A stretch of 12,768 bases of DNA. Source: Armatimonadota bacterium. Its GTDB lineage: Bacteria > Armatimonadota > Zipacnadia > Zipacnadales > FEN-943. The translations under genes were made by a program, and so were the position numbers. Positions 1 through 10,352 of the stretch are shown here, piece by piece; position 1 is the first letter of the stretch, and each line of letters opens with the position of its first letter. Below the pieces are notes generated by a model. That model did not search any database, was not told the origin of the DNA, and was given only the letters and a program-made list of their open reading frames with translations. The DNA lies in contig JANZZA010000655.1 in assembly GCA_026419655.1 (NCBI GenBank), positions 1 to 12,768 of the forward strand, written 5' to 3'.

Positions 1-3131
<3,131 letters not shown>

Positions 3132-3241
3132 ACAAGGTGAGCATCCTAGACTCTTATCCACGCTATGCAATTGTCAAGGTGCACCCAGTCAAAAAGCGCC
3201 AGCATCAACGCCGAATTCGCACCTGAGAGGCCCGCTAGACT

Positions 3242-3317
3242 TGGTGGAGACGGCCGGGATCGAACCGGCGACCTCCGCCGTGCAAGGGCGGCGCTCTCCC
3301 GATTGAGCTACGTCCCC
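3242..3317 (-). tRNA. alaT: tRNA-Ala (anticodon TGC)
   Basis: On the minus strand this is a complete cloverleaf. The acceptor GGGGACG pairs with CGTCTCC (one G-U), followed by discriminator A and an encoded CCA (3244-3242). The D arm has the AGCTCAATCGGGAGAGC pattern, the anticodon loop CTTGCAC has anticodon TGC, and the T arm has GGTTCGATCC. It lies in the 16S-23S spacer just downstream of tRNA-Ile and is released from the rRNA precursor. The spacing of 19 nt to tRNA-Ile and about 110 nt to 23S is usual. Confidence 0.97.
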
Positions 3318-3336
3318 AGCTTATCCATCTCCCACA

Positions 3337-3413
3337 TGGTGGGGGAGAGTGGACTCGAACCACTGACCTCGTCCTTATCAGGGACGCGCTCTGACCACCT
3401 GAGCTACTCCCCC
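3337..3413 (-). tRNA. ileT: tRNA-Ile (anticodon GAT)
   Basis: This is a complete cloverleaf on the minus strand. The acceptor GGGGGAG pairs perfectly with CTCCCCC, followed by A and an encoded CCA (3339-3337). The D arm is of the AGCTCAGGTGGTCAGAGC type, the anticodon loop CTGATAA has anticodon GAT, and the T arm has GGTTCGAGTCC. It is the first tRNA in the 16S-23S spacer, followed by tRNA-Ala, the classical Ile-Ala pair of bacterial rRNA operons. Confidence 0.97.
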
Positions 3414-3779
3414 GGCTCGGTCGCGCCAATCTTGCAGCGCCGTCGCCAGGCGGGCTTACCCTTTCAAGGTTCGCTTGAGACTCCCTTCGGACGCGAAAGC
3501 GGCGAGGGATGGCCCCCTCGCCGCAGCGAAGGCATACCTATCCCTTGATTGCACTCACGGCCCCTTGTTTGCGCAGAGAACCCGTATGGTTATGCGCCTC
3601 GCGTCTGCCTTATTGTCCTCAGGGCAGGTCCCTGACAACTAAATAGCGTGCTCGGAGGGCGACCCGAAGACCGCCAGGTCCAGCCAGGTCGACCTGGAGC
3701 CATGGCTTGTTGCCGAGCCGCCCGCGCGCTTATGGCGGCCTGGAACCCCGAAGGGTCCCTCGCTCCTGTGGCTCCTTAG
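3414..3779 (-). other. 16S-to-tRNA-Ile internal spacer
   Basis: This is a transcribed spacer of about 366 nt with no gene. It contains the 3' strand of the 16S processing stem (3627-3650). It also has a 10-bp perfect hairpin, GCGGCGAGGG (3499-3508) with CCCTCGCCGC (3515-3524), loop of 6. A 14-bp palindrome CCAGGTCGACCTGG lies at 3684-3697. On the minus strand the sequence AACCTTGAAAGGG (near 3460-3472) faintly resembles an rRNA boxA-type element. The hairpin has no uridine run after it and lies inside the operon, so it is more likely structural or a processing signal than a terminator. Confidence 0.6.
3627..3650 (-). repeat. 16S precursor processing stem, 3' strand
   Basis: This 24-nt arm pairs with 5420-5443. 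The core TGACAACTAAATAGCGTG (3633-3650) is a perfect 18-nt inverted match to 5420-5437. The outer 6 nt pair too if one G-U wobble is allowed. The two arms bracket the entire 16S gene. This is the standard arrangement for the long stem cut by RNase III to release pre-16S. The TTGACAACTAAATAG block is a familiar flank of Bacillota 16S genes. Confidence 0.85.
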
Positions 3780-5336
<1,557 letters not shown>

Positions 5337-5419
5337 AAAGGCACGTCCTTTGTCGGCCTTCAGCCGACCGGACGAAGAGTTCGATCTCGCGCGCAAGGCT
5401 GGCTGAACCTTACTCCTCA

Positions 5420-5443
5420 CACGCTATTTAGTTGTCAAGGACC
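5420..5443 (-). repeat. 16S precursor processing stem, 5' strand
   Basis: This arm lies in the rRNA leader, about 85 nt before mature 16S, and is complementary to 3627-3650 (18 nt perfect plus 6 nt outward, counting one G-U). It forms the base of the pre-16S loop. The sequence contains TTGACA (reverse complement of 5433-5438), but no -10 element stands at the right distance, so I read it as a processing stem and not a second promoter. Confidence 0.85.
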
Positions 5444-5470
5444 GCGGATAATAAGTCCCTGCAACGGTCT

Positions 5471-5498
5471 ATTATACCCGACCGCGCTGGGATGTCAA
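5471..5498 (-). promoter_or_regulatory. sigma-A promoter of the rRNA operon
   Basis: The minus strand has a perfect -35 TTGACA (5498-5493), a 16-nt spacer and a perfect -10 TATAAT (5476-5471). An A-rich run (AAAAAAG, complement of about 5502-5508) lies just upstream of -35 and could act as an UP element. Transcription would begin near 5464, giving a leader of about 128 nt to mature 16S. No second rRNA promoter is evident upstream in the window. Confidence 0.92.
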
Positions 5499-5601
5499 CC
5501 CCCTTTTTTCCTACCTCCACCCCGAAGTTGCAAAAGCACTATAGCAAACTTGCGCCACAGAGTCAATACCCTTTTTGCTCAGGACTATTCGGCTTTCTAA
5601 G

Positions 5602-5724
5602 GGTGACTGTTGCACAACCTCAGCTTAGCCGGCCTGAAGCGAAGGAGCTGTACAACAGCGCGGCCCGACCTTGGACCTGTAAACATGCCCGGGAAGCCGG
5701 AAAGCGGCTTTTGCAACAGTCTCT
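5602..5724 (-). repeat. 123-nt inverted-repeat element, copy A
   Basis: The left end GGTGACTGTTGCA (5602-5614) and right end GCTTTTGCAACAGTC (5707-5721) are inverted copies of each other. The right end read in reverse, GACTGTTGCAAAAGCCGC, matches the left end of copies B and D best, so this copy probably lies in the opposite orientation. The interior is more diverged than in B and D. Length is 123 nt. No coding capacity and no clear target duplication. Confidence 0.6.
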
Positions 5725-6269
5725 AAGGAGGCTCTTGCAGAGGTCGTTTCCACGGCCGCCAGAGGAAATCGGGAGTAAAGAACGAGTCGTACAGCGTTGT
5801 GAATTTTCCTCGGTCTATGCGAGCCCAGACCAGGTCTCCCAACAGTCTGCGACGTGACTCTTCTCGCCTGACTCTTTCCTGCACGAAACAAAGTCCTGAG
5901 AAAACCGAATACTCCCTTTCGGCTCAAGTATGCCTACTCTTCAACGTCGGCCAGGAGTCGCGCGACCTAACCCGACGAATCTGAAGATGCACATCACAGC
6001 AGGGAATGCAGCAAGCCATACAGGACGGAGCGCGGCATGCTACAGGCTAGCGGCATAAGTCCGGGCAGTTTGGCAGCAGGCCCTCACACCTCGCTGCGCT
6101 GCGTGGCATGGCTGGCGCAAACAGGATGAAAAGCGATGATGAAAAGCCTTGCGAGGAGGCTGGGGAGCGGCTCTTGTCAATGGGGTCTTTCCGCAGAGAA
6201 TCCTCCAGCAGTGGCCGCCATAAGGAGGTTTTCATACCAGCCGAGAGCCAGCCTCAAACAAAGTCCCAG

Positions 6270-6393
6270 AGTGACCGTTGTAAAAGCCGCTTCAGCGACG
6301 GAAATAAGCGACGGTAAGGAAAGCGTCGAGGGCACAGCGTTGCGTCCCTCCTGCATCCCAGAGAGGTCTACAGAAGCTTTTGCAGCAATCACC
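6270..6393 (+). repeat. 123-nt inverted-repeat element, copy B
   Basis: Left end AGTGACCGTTGTAAAAGC (6270-6287), followed by CGCTTCAGCG as in copy D. Right end GCTTTTGCAGCAATCACC (6376-6393), preceded by AGGTCTACA, which is also in C and D. Interior blocks such as AAGCGACGGTAAGGAAAGCGTCGAG align with AAGTGAACGCAAGTAAAAAGTCAAG-like blocks of copy D. It ends about 35 nt before the rpmB promoter. Confidence 0.8.
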
Positions 6394-6428
6394 CGAGAGA
6401 ACTGAAAATTAGTCGGCTGAACAGGCGG

Positions 6429-6457
6429 TTGCAATGTGCAAGACGGGAAAGTATACT
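6429..6457 (+). promoter_or_regulatory. sigma-A promoter of rpmB
   Basis: TTGCAA (6429-6434, 4 of 6 to TTGACA), an exact 17-nt spacer and TATACT (6452-6457, 5 of 6 to TATAAT). The start point would be near 6464, about 43 nt before the rpmB start codon. Confidence 0.7.
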
Positions 6458-6506
6458 TCGCCCGCCGCTTGGGAAGCACTGAAGTAACACGGAAAGGTGG
6501 AAAGTC

Positions 6507-6737
6507 ATGTCGCGCGTGTGTGACGTGTGCGGAAAGAGGGCTGCGGTTGGGTACAAGGTGAGCCATTCGGCGCGACACACAAAGCGTCGGTGGGAGCCTA
6601 ATCTGCAGCGGGTAAGAGTGCTTGTAGACGGCAAGCCGCGTCGGCTGAGTGTGTGCACGCGATGCCTCAAGGCTGGCAAAGTAATGAAGGTCGGCCCGGC
6701 TCGAGTACAGGGAAGGAGCGCCAGAGAGCAAGCTTGA
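6507..6737 (+). CDS. rpmB: 50S ribosomal protein bL28 (zinc-binding form)
   Basis: This is large-subunit ribosomal protein L28, 76 aa, which binds 23S rRNA. The family pattern is clear: CDVCGKR at the N-terminus, a SHSARHTKRRWEPNLQRV block, then VLVDGKPRRLSVCTRCLKAGKV. Two Cys pairs, C5/C8 and C50/C53, match the zinc-ribbon (C+) form; many bacteria have a C- paralogue lacking them. The last dozen or so residues (ARVQGRSAREQA) extend beyond the usual 60-64 aa. The start ATG follows GGAAAGGTGG (6491-6500) at a good distance. The gene stands alone, with its own promoter (6429-6457) and a terminator (6764-6796), between two copies of the 123-nt repeat. Standing alone is normal for rpmB in Bacillota. 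Identity is near certain. Confidence 0.97.
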   Translation: MSRVCDVCGKRAAVGYKVSHSARHTKRRWEPNLQRVRVLVDGKPRRLSVCTRCLKAGKVMKVGPARVQGRSAREQA

Positions 6738-6763
6738 GTGAGGTTGTCTGCAGCCTTCAACGG

Positions 6764-6796
6764 GGCCGGGCACCGCGCCCGGCCTCATGAGTTTTT
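6764..6796 (+). terminator. Rho-independent terminator after rpmB
   Basis: Perfect 8-bp stem GGCCGGGC (6764-6771) with GCCCGGCC (6777-6784), loop of 5, followed after 7 nt by TTTTT (6792-6796). The T run is short and set back from the stem. It starts 26 nt after the rpmB stop. Repeat copy C begins directly after the T run. Confidence 0.7.
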
Positions 6797-6798
6797 AT

Positions 6799-6922
6799 GG
6801 CGACTGTTGCCAGGGCCGCGTAAGAGGCGGTGAGAAGTGAACGCTAGCAAAAGGCCAAGGCCGCTGCCCCGTACGCTCTCCGTACCCGAAATAGGTCTAC
6901 ACGAGCTTTTGCAAGAATCACC
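6799..6922 (+). repeat. 123-nt inverted-repeat element, copy C
   Basis: Left end GGCGACTGTTGC (6799-6810), right end GCTTTTGCAAGAATCACC (6905-6922) preceded by AATAGGTCTACA. The interior shares GAAGTGAACGC with copy D. It begins 3 nt after the T run of the rpmB terminator and is followed 5 nt later by a second, more diverged copy (E). Confidence 0.75.
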
Positions 6923-6927
6923 CATGA

Positions 6928-7051
6928 AGAGGTTGCTGCAAAAGCTGCTAGTGGCTTGTGGAGAGCAAAGAAAATATACGACTCCGCGCGCCCGCCCCTT
7001 TAGCTGCGACTGCGCTTGGGAGGCGGCATAGCGACCTTTGCAAAGGTCCCA
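6928..7051 (+). repeat. diverged 123-nt inverted-repeat element, copy E (tandem with C)
   Basis: The left end AGAGGTTGCTGCAAAAGC (6928-6945) matches the family left end over GTTGCTGCAAAAGC-like positions. Aligning the family right end gives ACCTTTGCAAAGGTCCCA (7034-7051), so the total length is 124 nt, the same as the other copies. The interior is poorly conserved. The right end has become, or coincides with, a perfect 16-nt palindrome GACCTTTGCAAAGGTC (7033-7048) lying about 38 nt before mtaB. Confidence 0.45.
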
Positions 7052-7086
7052 TGAGGATTTCTGGCTAAGCTCACATCGGTGGGAAG

Positions 7087-8526
7087 ATGGGCTGCTATCA
7101 AGGCGCCGACCATGCTAACGTCACCGAGGGCGTCCCCCTGCCTGGCCGGCCCGCAAGGGTCGCCCTTGTGACGCTCGGCTGCAAGCTCAACCAGTTCGAG
7201 ACGGAGCAAATGCGGGAGCTGCTCGAGCAGGCAGGCTGCGAGACAGTCGAATGGGGAGAGGTAGCCGACATTTACGTCGTGAACTCGTGCACGGTGACGG
7301 CCCGGGCAGACCGTGACACCCGACGCCTCGCCAGATTTGCCCACCGCCTGAATCCCGCGGCCACCGTCGTAGTGGCCGGCTGCGTCGCGGAAGTGCATCC
7401 GGAAAGCCTGCGGGCCATGCCAGAAGTGGACCTGGTTGTGCCTAATCGGGACAAGGCACGGCTGGCGGAGCTTTTGCGCGAGCGTGGTATCCTCACTGCG
7501 ACGGCGACCGTCCCGAGGTGCGACTACGGTGGGACCGGCCCGATGCTGGCCCGCTTCGCCGGCCATACGCGGGCCTTCGTGAAAGTCCAGGAAGGATGTG
7601 ACGCCGACTGCGCTTATTGCATTATCCCTCGCGCCCGAGGACGCCCACGAAGCATACCGCCCGACCAGGTAGAGCAACAGGTGCGTGTCCTTGCAGCCGC
7701 CGGCCACCCCGAAATCGTACTCATCGGTACTCACCTGGGACGCTACGGGGCCGACCTGAACCCGCCAACAACCCTGGCGCAACTATGCCAGCGACTGTGC
7801 GAAATAGAAGACCTGCCCCGCTTACGCCTAAGTTCCATCGAGCCTGGAGAGGTGGATGAGCAGCTCCAGCGGCTGGTAGCTGACGGCGGAACAGCCATGG
7901 CCCGCGACGCCCACCGCTGCGGACGCGGAAAGGTCTGCCGGCATCTTCATCTGCCATTGCAGAGCGGGTCGGACGCGGTGCTCAAACGCATGGGGCGGCC
8001 GTACAGGGCTGGCTTTTACGCAGACCTGGTGCGACAACTGGTTGCCCAGACGCCGGGCCTGGCCGTAGGGGCTGATGTCCTGGTCGGCTTCCCGGGCGAA
8101 ACCGAGGAGGAATTCACCGAAACCCTTGCTGTGGTCGAAGCTCTGCCGCTTGCCTATCTGCACGTCTTCACCTATTCACCAAGGCCAGGCACACGGGCAA
8201 GTGAGATGCCCCAGCAGGTGCCGCCCGAAGAGCGAAAACGGCGAAACCACATACTGCGCGACGTGAGCGCGAAGAAGCAGGAAGCCTTCGCAAGGGCACA
8301 GGTTGGCGCCATCTTGGAGGTAGTGGTAGAGCGTCGTGTGAGCGCAGGGCTCTACGAGGGCATAAGCGACAACTACCTTCGCGTACTGTTCCGGGCCGAC
8401 AGGGCGCCCAGTGGGCCGCTGGTCGCAATCAAAATCACCAAGGCGACCGACAGCGGTGTGTCAGGCACTGCCATAACGCAAGGCCCGGCTACCGTCGCGG
8501 ATCCCGGAAACCGTGAGGGGCAGTAA
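7087..8526 (+). CDS. mtaB: tRNA threonylcarbamoyladenosine methylthiotransferase MtaB
   Basis: Radical-SAM methylthiotransferase, 479 aa. It adds a methylthio group to t6A37 of ANN-decoding tRNAs, giving ms2t6A. The N-terminal domain has Cys ligands C32 (TLGCKLNQFETE, the MtaB version of the motif), C68 (NSCTVT) and C99 (VAGCVAE). The radical-SAM cluster motif is C171-x3-C175-x2-C178 (GCDADCAYCIIPRARG). Later family blocks are HLHLPLQSGSDAVLKRMGR and ADVLVGFPGET, and a C-terminal TRAM-like RNA-binding region starts near residue 410. Unusual points are about 20 extra residues before the usual start and a short insertion (about residues 258-277, with two Cys) just before the LPLQSG block. The start ATG follows a GGTGGG-like site by about 5 nt. 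No clear promoter is visible. The upstream gap is filled by repeat copies C and E and a 16-nt palindrome. Family assignment is firm. Confidence 0.93.
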   Translation: MGCYQGADHANVTEGVPLPGRPARVALVTLGCKLNQFETEQMRELLEQAGCETVEWGEVADIYVVNSCTVTARADRDTRRLARFAHRLNPAATVVVAGCVAEVHPESLRAMPEVDLVVPNRDKARLAELLRERGILTATATVPRCDYGGTGPMLARFAGHTRAFVKVQEGCDADCAYCIIPRARGRPRSIPPDQVEQQVRVLAAAGHPEIVLIGTHLGRYGADLNPPTTLAQLCQRLCEIEDLPRLRLSSIEPGEVDEQLQRLVADGGTAMARDAHRCGRGKVCRHLHLPLQSGSDAVLKRMGRPYRAGFYADLVRQLVAQTPGLAVGADVLVGFPGETEEEFTETLAVVEALPLAYLHVFTYSPRPGTRASEMPQQVPPEERKRRNHILRDVSAKKQEAFARAQVGAILEVVVERRVSAGLYEGISDNYLRVLFRADRAPSGPLVAIKITKATDSGVSGTAITQGPATVADPGNREGQ

Positions 8527-8637
8527 ATTGCCCACCCACCAAAGCCACATCTCCCTCGGCCGCTGCGGAGACAGCAGGCCTACTGCGCCTAGCTGCAGGC
8601 CCGTCACTCCAGTAACAGCGGGTAGCCCAAAACAGGA

Positions 8638-8676
8638 CACCACCGGCGGGGCCTGGAGACCGAGGAGCCGGTGGTG
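8638..8676 (-). terminator. putative terminator of the lipoprotein gene
   Basis: Perfect 10-bp inverted repeat CACCACCGGC (8638-8647) and GCCGGTGGTG (8667-8676) with a 19-nt loop. Read on the minus strand it begins 37 nt after the lipoprotein stop and is followed by TCCTGTTTTG, a poor T run. It stands between convergent mtaB and the lipoprotein gene. The rest of 8527-8712 shows no gene. Confidence 0.45.
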
Positions 8677-8712
8677 CCTGTGGTGGGAGAGGCGAGCAGA
8701 CTCCAGCCCCGT

Positions 8713-9246
8713 CTATTGGCTGGCTGCCGACGGATCAGACGCAAGGGGACGGAGGTATTCTGGCTCGGCCACCGCCGAAGTCAGTGCACCAGCCTGGGCA
8801 GGACCTACCCCCAGGGTGAACACAATACGGACATAGACTACCCGCGGGTCTAGGTCACTGATAGTCACCCACGCGTCCTGGGAGCCGAGGTCTCGCCTTG
8901 CCACGCGTACCCTGAGCCGCCGCACGTCGTCCGGCTCGTAAATAACCACACGATAGTCTTCCACAGCCCAGTTGTAGGCCCAGCCCTCCCACTCCGGCGG
9001 CCCGTCGGGGCCGATAGCATACCAGTCGTAGCTGGTCAGACCGTCCACACGGAAACCGTCAATCTCCACTGTCGCGCCCCCTGCCGGCTCCCCGTACGGG
9101 TCCCTGACTTGCAGGTAAAAGGTGACGTACTTGGACTTCGGATAGTCGCTGCCCATGGTGCCATCGTAACCTCCACCACCACCCCCACAGCCGGCCAACA
9201 AAGTCAAGAGGCTCCCAGCAAGTATGAGGCGAGCGGTCTTCTTCAT
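8713..9246 (-). CDS. small secreted lipoprotein, function unknown
   Basis: 177 aa. The N-terminus MKKTARLILAGSLLTLLAGC is a textbook lipoprotein signal peptide: two Lys, a hydrophobic stretch, and lipobox L-A-G-C with the acylated Cys at position 20. A short Gly-rich linker (GGGGGG) follows. The mature part (about residues 38-150) has a VTFYLQVRDPYGEPAGGATVEIDG pattern typical of small beta-sandwich domains of the carboxypeptidase-regulatory or Ig-like kind, with alternating hydrophobic strands to the end. It would sit on the outer face of the membrane. I chose the ATG at 9246 over one 25 codons upstream. It begins the signal peptide and follows TGGAGGG at about 7 nt, and the upstream Met lies at the promoter itself. 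A sigma-A promoter lies at 9290-9318. I do not recognise the family, and no function is proposed. Confidence 0.85.
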   Translation of the reverse strand: MKKTARLILAGSLLTLLAGCGGGGGGYDGTMGSDYPKSKYVTFYLQVRDPYGEPAGGATVEIDGFRVDGLTSYDWYAIGPDGPPEWEGWAYNWAVEDYRVVIYEPDDVRRLRVRVARRDLGSQDAWVTISDLDPRVVYVRIVFTLGVGPAQAGALTSAVAEPEYLRPLASDPSAASQ

Positions 9247-9289
9247 CGTCGTTCCCTCCAGGCTACCAGGTGCGGCATTACTACTACTA

Positions 9290-9318
9290 ATGATAGTACC
9301 CAGAAACCGTCTTGTCAA
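9290..9318 (-). promoter_or_regulatory. sigma-A promoter of the lipoprotein gene
   Basis: Minus strand TTGACA (9318-9313), a 17-nt spacer and TATCAT (9295-9290, 5 of 6). The predicted start is near 9283, about 37 nt upstream of the ATG at 9246. The region just upstream of -35 is A-rich (GCTAAAAGG). Confidence 0.8.
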
Positions 9319-9321
9319 CAC

Positions 9322-9644
9322 CTTTTAGCTTCCTCTTGCGCCATGCCCCCCCAATTTAAGAGTGAGTAAATCCCAGTTTGCCGCGGCACTGCTGCGATAA
9401 TGCCTCACGGGCCCAGCAGCCCTGGGCAAGAACCGACCCAGGTTGTGGCGGCAGCTCCCGCCCGCAGCATAACCCTAAAGGCAGGACTGCTGAGCACAAA
9501 ACAGTTTCCGTGCTAGCTCCCACCGCAACGGTCAAGGGCCGGCCGGCCGTGCCGATATACATAGGGAACCGCTAGAGGCCAGGGGTGATCCCTACGGGGA
9601 CGGTTGCTGAATGGCCTCCAAGGCCAGCGAGGAGCAAACAAGGC
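9322..9644. other. divergent intergenic region before the signalling operon
   Basis: About 320 nt between the lipoprotein promoter and the preferred start of the next gene. I see no gene here. It contains a hairpin CCTGGG (9421-9426) with CCCAGG (9437-9442), a second small one AGCAC...GTGCT near 9492-9514, and the candidate sigma-D promoter at 9532-9558. I checked for a c-di-GMP riboswitch because of the HD-GYP gene downstream and did not find its conserved core. Confidence 0.5.
9532..9558 (+). promoter_or_regulatory. candidate sigma-D (sigma-28) promoter of the signalling operon
   Basis: TCAA (9532-9535), a 15-nt spacer and GCCGATAT (9551-9558). The -10 is a perfect match to the sigma-D consensus of B. 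subtilis, and the -35 is 3 of 4 to TAAA. The start point would be near 9565, 20 or 80 nt before the two possible GTG starts. Sigma-D controls motility and chemotaxis genes, which fits a c-di-GMP signalling operon. An overlapping TATACA (9556-9561) has no good sigma-A -35 partner. Confidence 0.55.
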
Positions 9645-10253
9645 GTGCTCGTGCAGTTCATCCACGAGCTGAGTTCGCCGCTGTCTCTTGTTTGCATGGA
9701 TCACACACCGGAGGCGGTGGGCGAGTCGATGTTATGGGCTGGGGCTGAGCGGTTACGGCAACTGTTCAACTATGCCAACGCAACTCTGCTGGCAAGGCGG
9801 CTGCCGCTGGCCGAGGCAGACGTGCGTAGTCTTCTGCTCCGGGCCAGAGAGAGGCTGCAGCGGAGCAGCGTATGTCTCGGAGAGCTAAGGGTGCATTGGG
9901 ATTCAGCACGGGCTGTCGTGCCGGCCGAACCCCTCTGGGCTGAAGTACTCTTCACAGGGTGGTTGGAAGCTGCCTGTTACGGCGCCCCCGATGCGCCCAT
10001 AGAGCTGAGTGCACACGAGCACATGGGCCAGTTGTTGCTATTGACGGCAGAGTGCACGGTGCCGGTCTACCGCAATCCAAGGGTAGTACGCCGGCGCCTG
10101 GCCGTGCAGGCTGCAAGCCACCTGGCGAAGCTCTGCGGAGGCAGCCTGACTGTGCACACCTCAAAGCCCAAGGCTGTGCTTGCGCTGCTCAAAGACTTGA
10201 GGGTGACTGTTGCAAAAGCCGCTTCAGCGCCCGCAAGAAGTGAACGCAAGTAA
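9645..10253 (+). CDS. histidine-box protein resembling a phosphotransferase or degenerate histidine kinase
   Basis: 202 aa with the GTG start chosen here. The motif FIHELSSPLS (His at residue 7) is like the phospho-acceptor H-box of histidine kinases. A helical stretch follows (about residues 30-75). A C-terminal part (about 85-180) has the size of a kinase ATP-binding domain but lacks recognisable N and G boxes; only an end like RRRLAVQAASHLAKLCGGSLTV recalls it. A dimerising His domain plus an inactive ATPase-like fold is the plan of Spo0B and ChpT phosphotransferases, so relay of phosphate is a reasonable inference. There is no sensor or membrane segment. The GTG at 9645 follows GAGGAG by about 10 nt; an in-frame GTG at 9585 would add 20 residues. 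The last 16 codons (VTVAKAAS onward) and the stop are encoded by repeat copy D. It is the first gene of an operon with a receiver protein and an HD-GYP protein. Confidence 0.7.
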   Translation: MLVQFIHELSSPLSLVCMDHTPEAVGESMLWAGAERLRQLFNYANATLLARRLPLAEADVRSLLLRARERLQRSSVCLGELRVHWDSARAVVPAEPLWAEVLFTGWLEAACYGAPDAPIELSAHEHMGQLLLLTAECTVPVYRNPRVVRRRLAVQAASHLAKLCGGSLTVHTSKPKAVLALLKDLRVTVAKAASAPARSERK

Positions 10254-10323
10254 AAAGTCAAGCGCAGCTCTATACACTTTCAGCAGCTCGAATAGGTCTA
10301 CATGTGCTTTTGCAACACTCATC
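10202..10323 (+). repeat. 123-nt inverted-repeat element, copy D
   Basis: The best-preserved left end: GGTGACTGTTGCAAAAGC (10202-10219) followed by CGCTTCAGCG. The right end is GCTTTTGCAACACTCATC (10306-10323) preceded by AATAGGTCTACA. Length is 122 nt. It overlaps the end of the upstream coding sequence (10202-10253) and fills nearly the whole gap to the receiver gene, so it is transcribed within the operon and its ends could fold into a stem. Confidence 0.8.
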
Positions 10324-10352
10324 GAAGGTTTCTCGTCAGGGGTGAGGACTAC

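Larger units (their letters stand above)
5499..6428. other. gene-free, repeat-rich interval between the rRNA promoter and rpmB
   Basis: About 930 nt without a convincing gene. Open frames here lack a ribosome-binding site, a recognisable protein pattern or consistent codon use. The interval holds two full copies of the 123-nt inverted-repeat element (5602-5724 and 6270-6393). It also has sequence scraps that look like isolated element ends, for example GTTGCAAAAGC at 5528-5537 and GCGGCTCTTGTCAATGG near 6168-6184. I see no tRNA, riboswitch or transposase remnant. It may be a landing zone for these repeats. Confidence 0.6.

Noticed and set aside
3499..3524. Perfect 10-bp hairpin as a terminator after 16S
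   Set aside because: It lies inside the rRNA operon before the tRNAs and has no T run on the transcribed strand.
5433..5438. Second rRNA promoter at the TTGACA in the leader
   Set aside because: There is no -10 element at a workable distance, and the bases belong to the 16S processing stem.
6177..6788. 203-codon minus-strand open frame over rpmB and repeat copy B
   Set aside because: It is antisense to a certain ribosomal protein gene, crosses a repeat and shows no protein pattern or ribosome-binding site.
5528..7051. Recurring GTTGCAAAAGC-like words as a CRISPR array
   Set aside because: The copies are irregularly spaced, occur in both orientations and are paired as inverted ends of a 123-nt unit. 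There are no regular spacers and no cas genes.
7000..7782. 260-codon minus-strand open frame
   Set aside because: It is antisense to the conserved catalytic part of mtaB; typical shadow frame in GC-rich DNA.
9247..9321. Upstream Met for the lipoprotein (25 extra residues)
   Set aside because: It would place the start within the promoter region and bury the signal peptide; the ATG at 9246 has a good ribosome-binding site.
9360..9584. c-di-GMP riboswitch before the HD-GYP operon
   Set aside because: I looked for the conserved GEMM core and tetraloop-receptor parts and could not find them.
10302..10352. ATG at 10302 as start of the receiver gene
   Set aside because: It lies in repeat copy D and adds residues unlike a receiver; TTG at 10353 has a better ribosome-binding site. 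Still possible.
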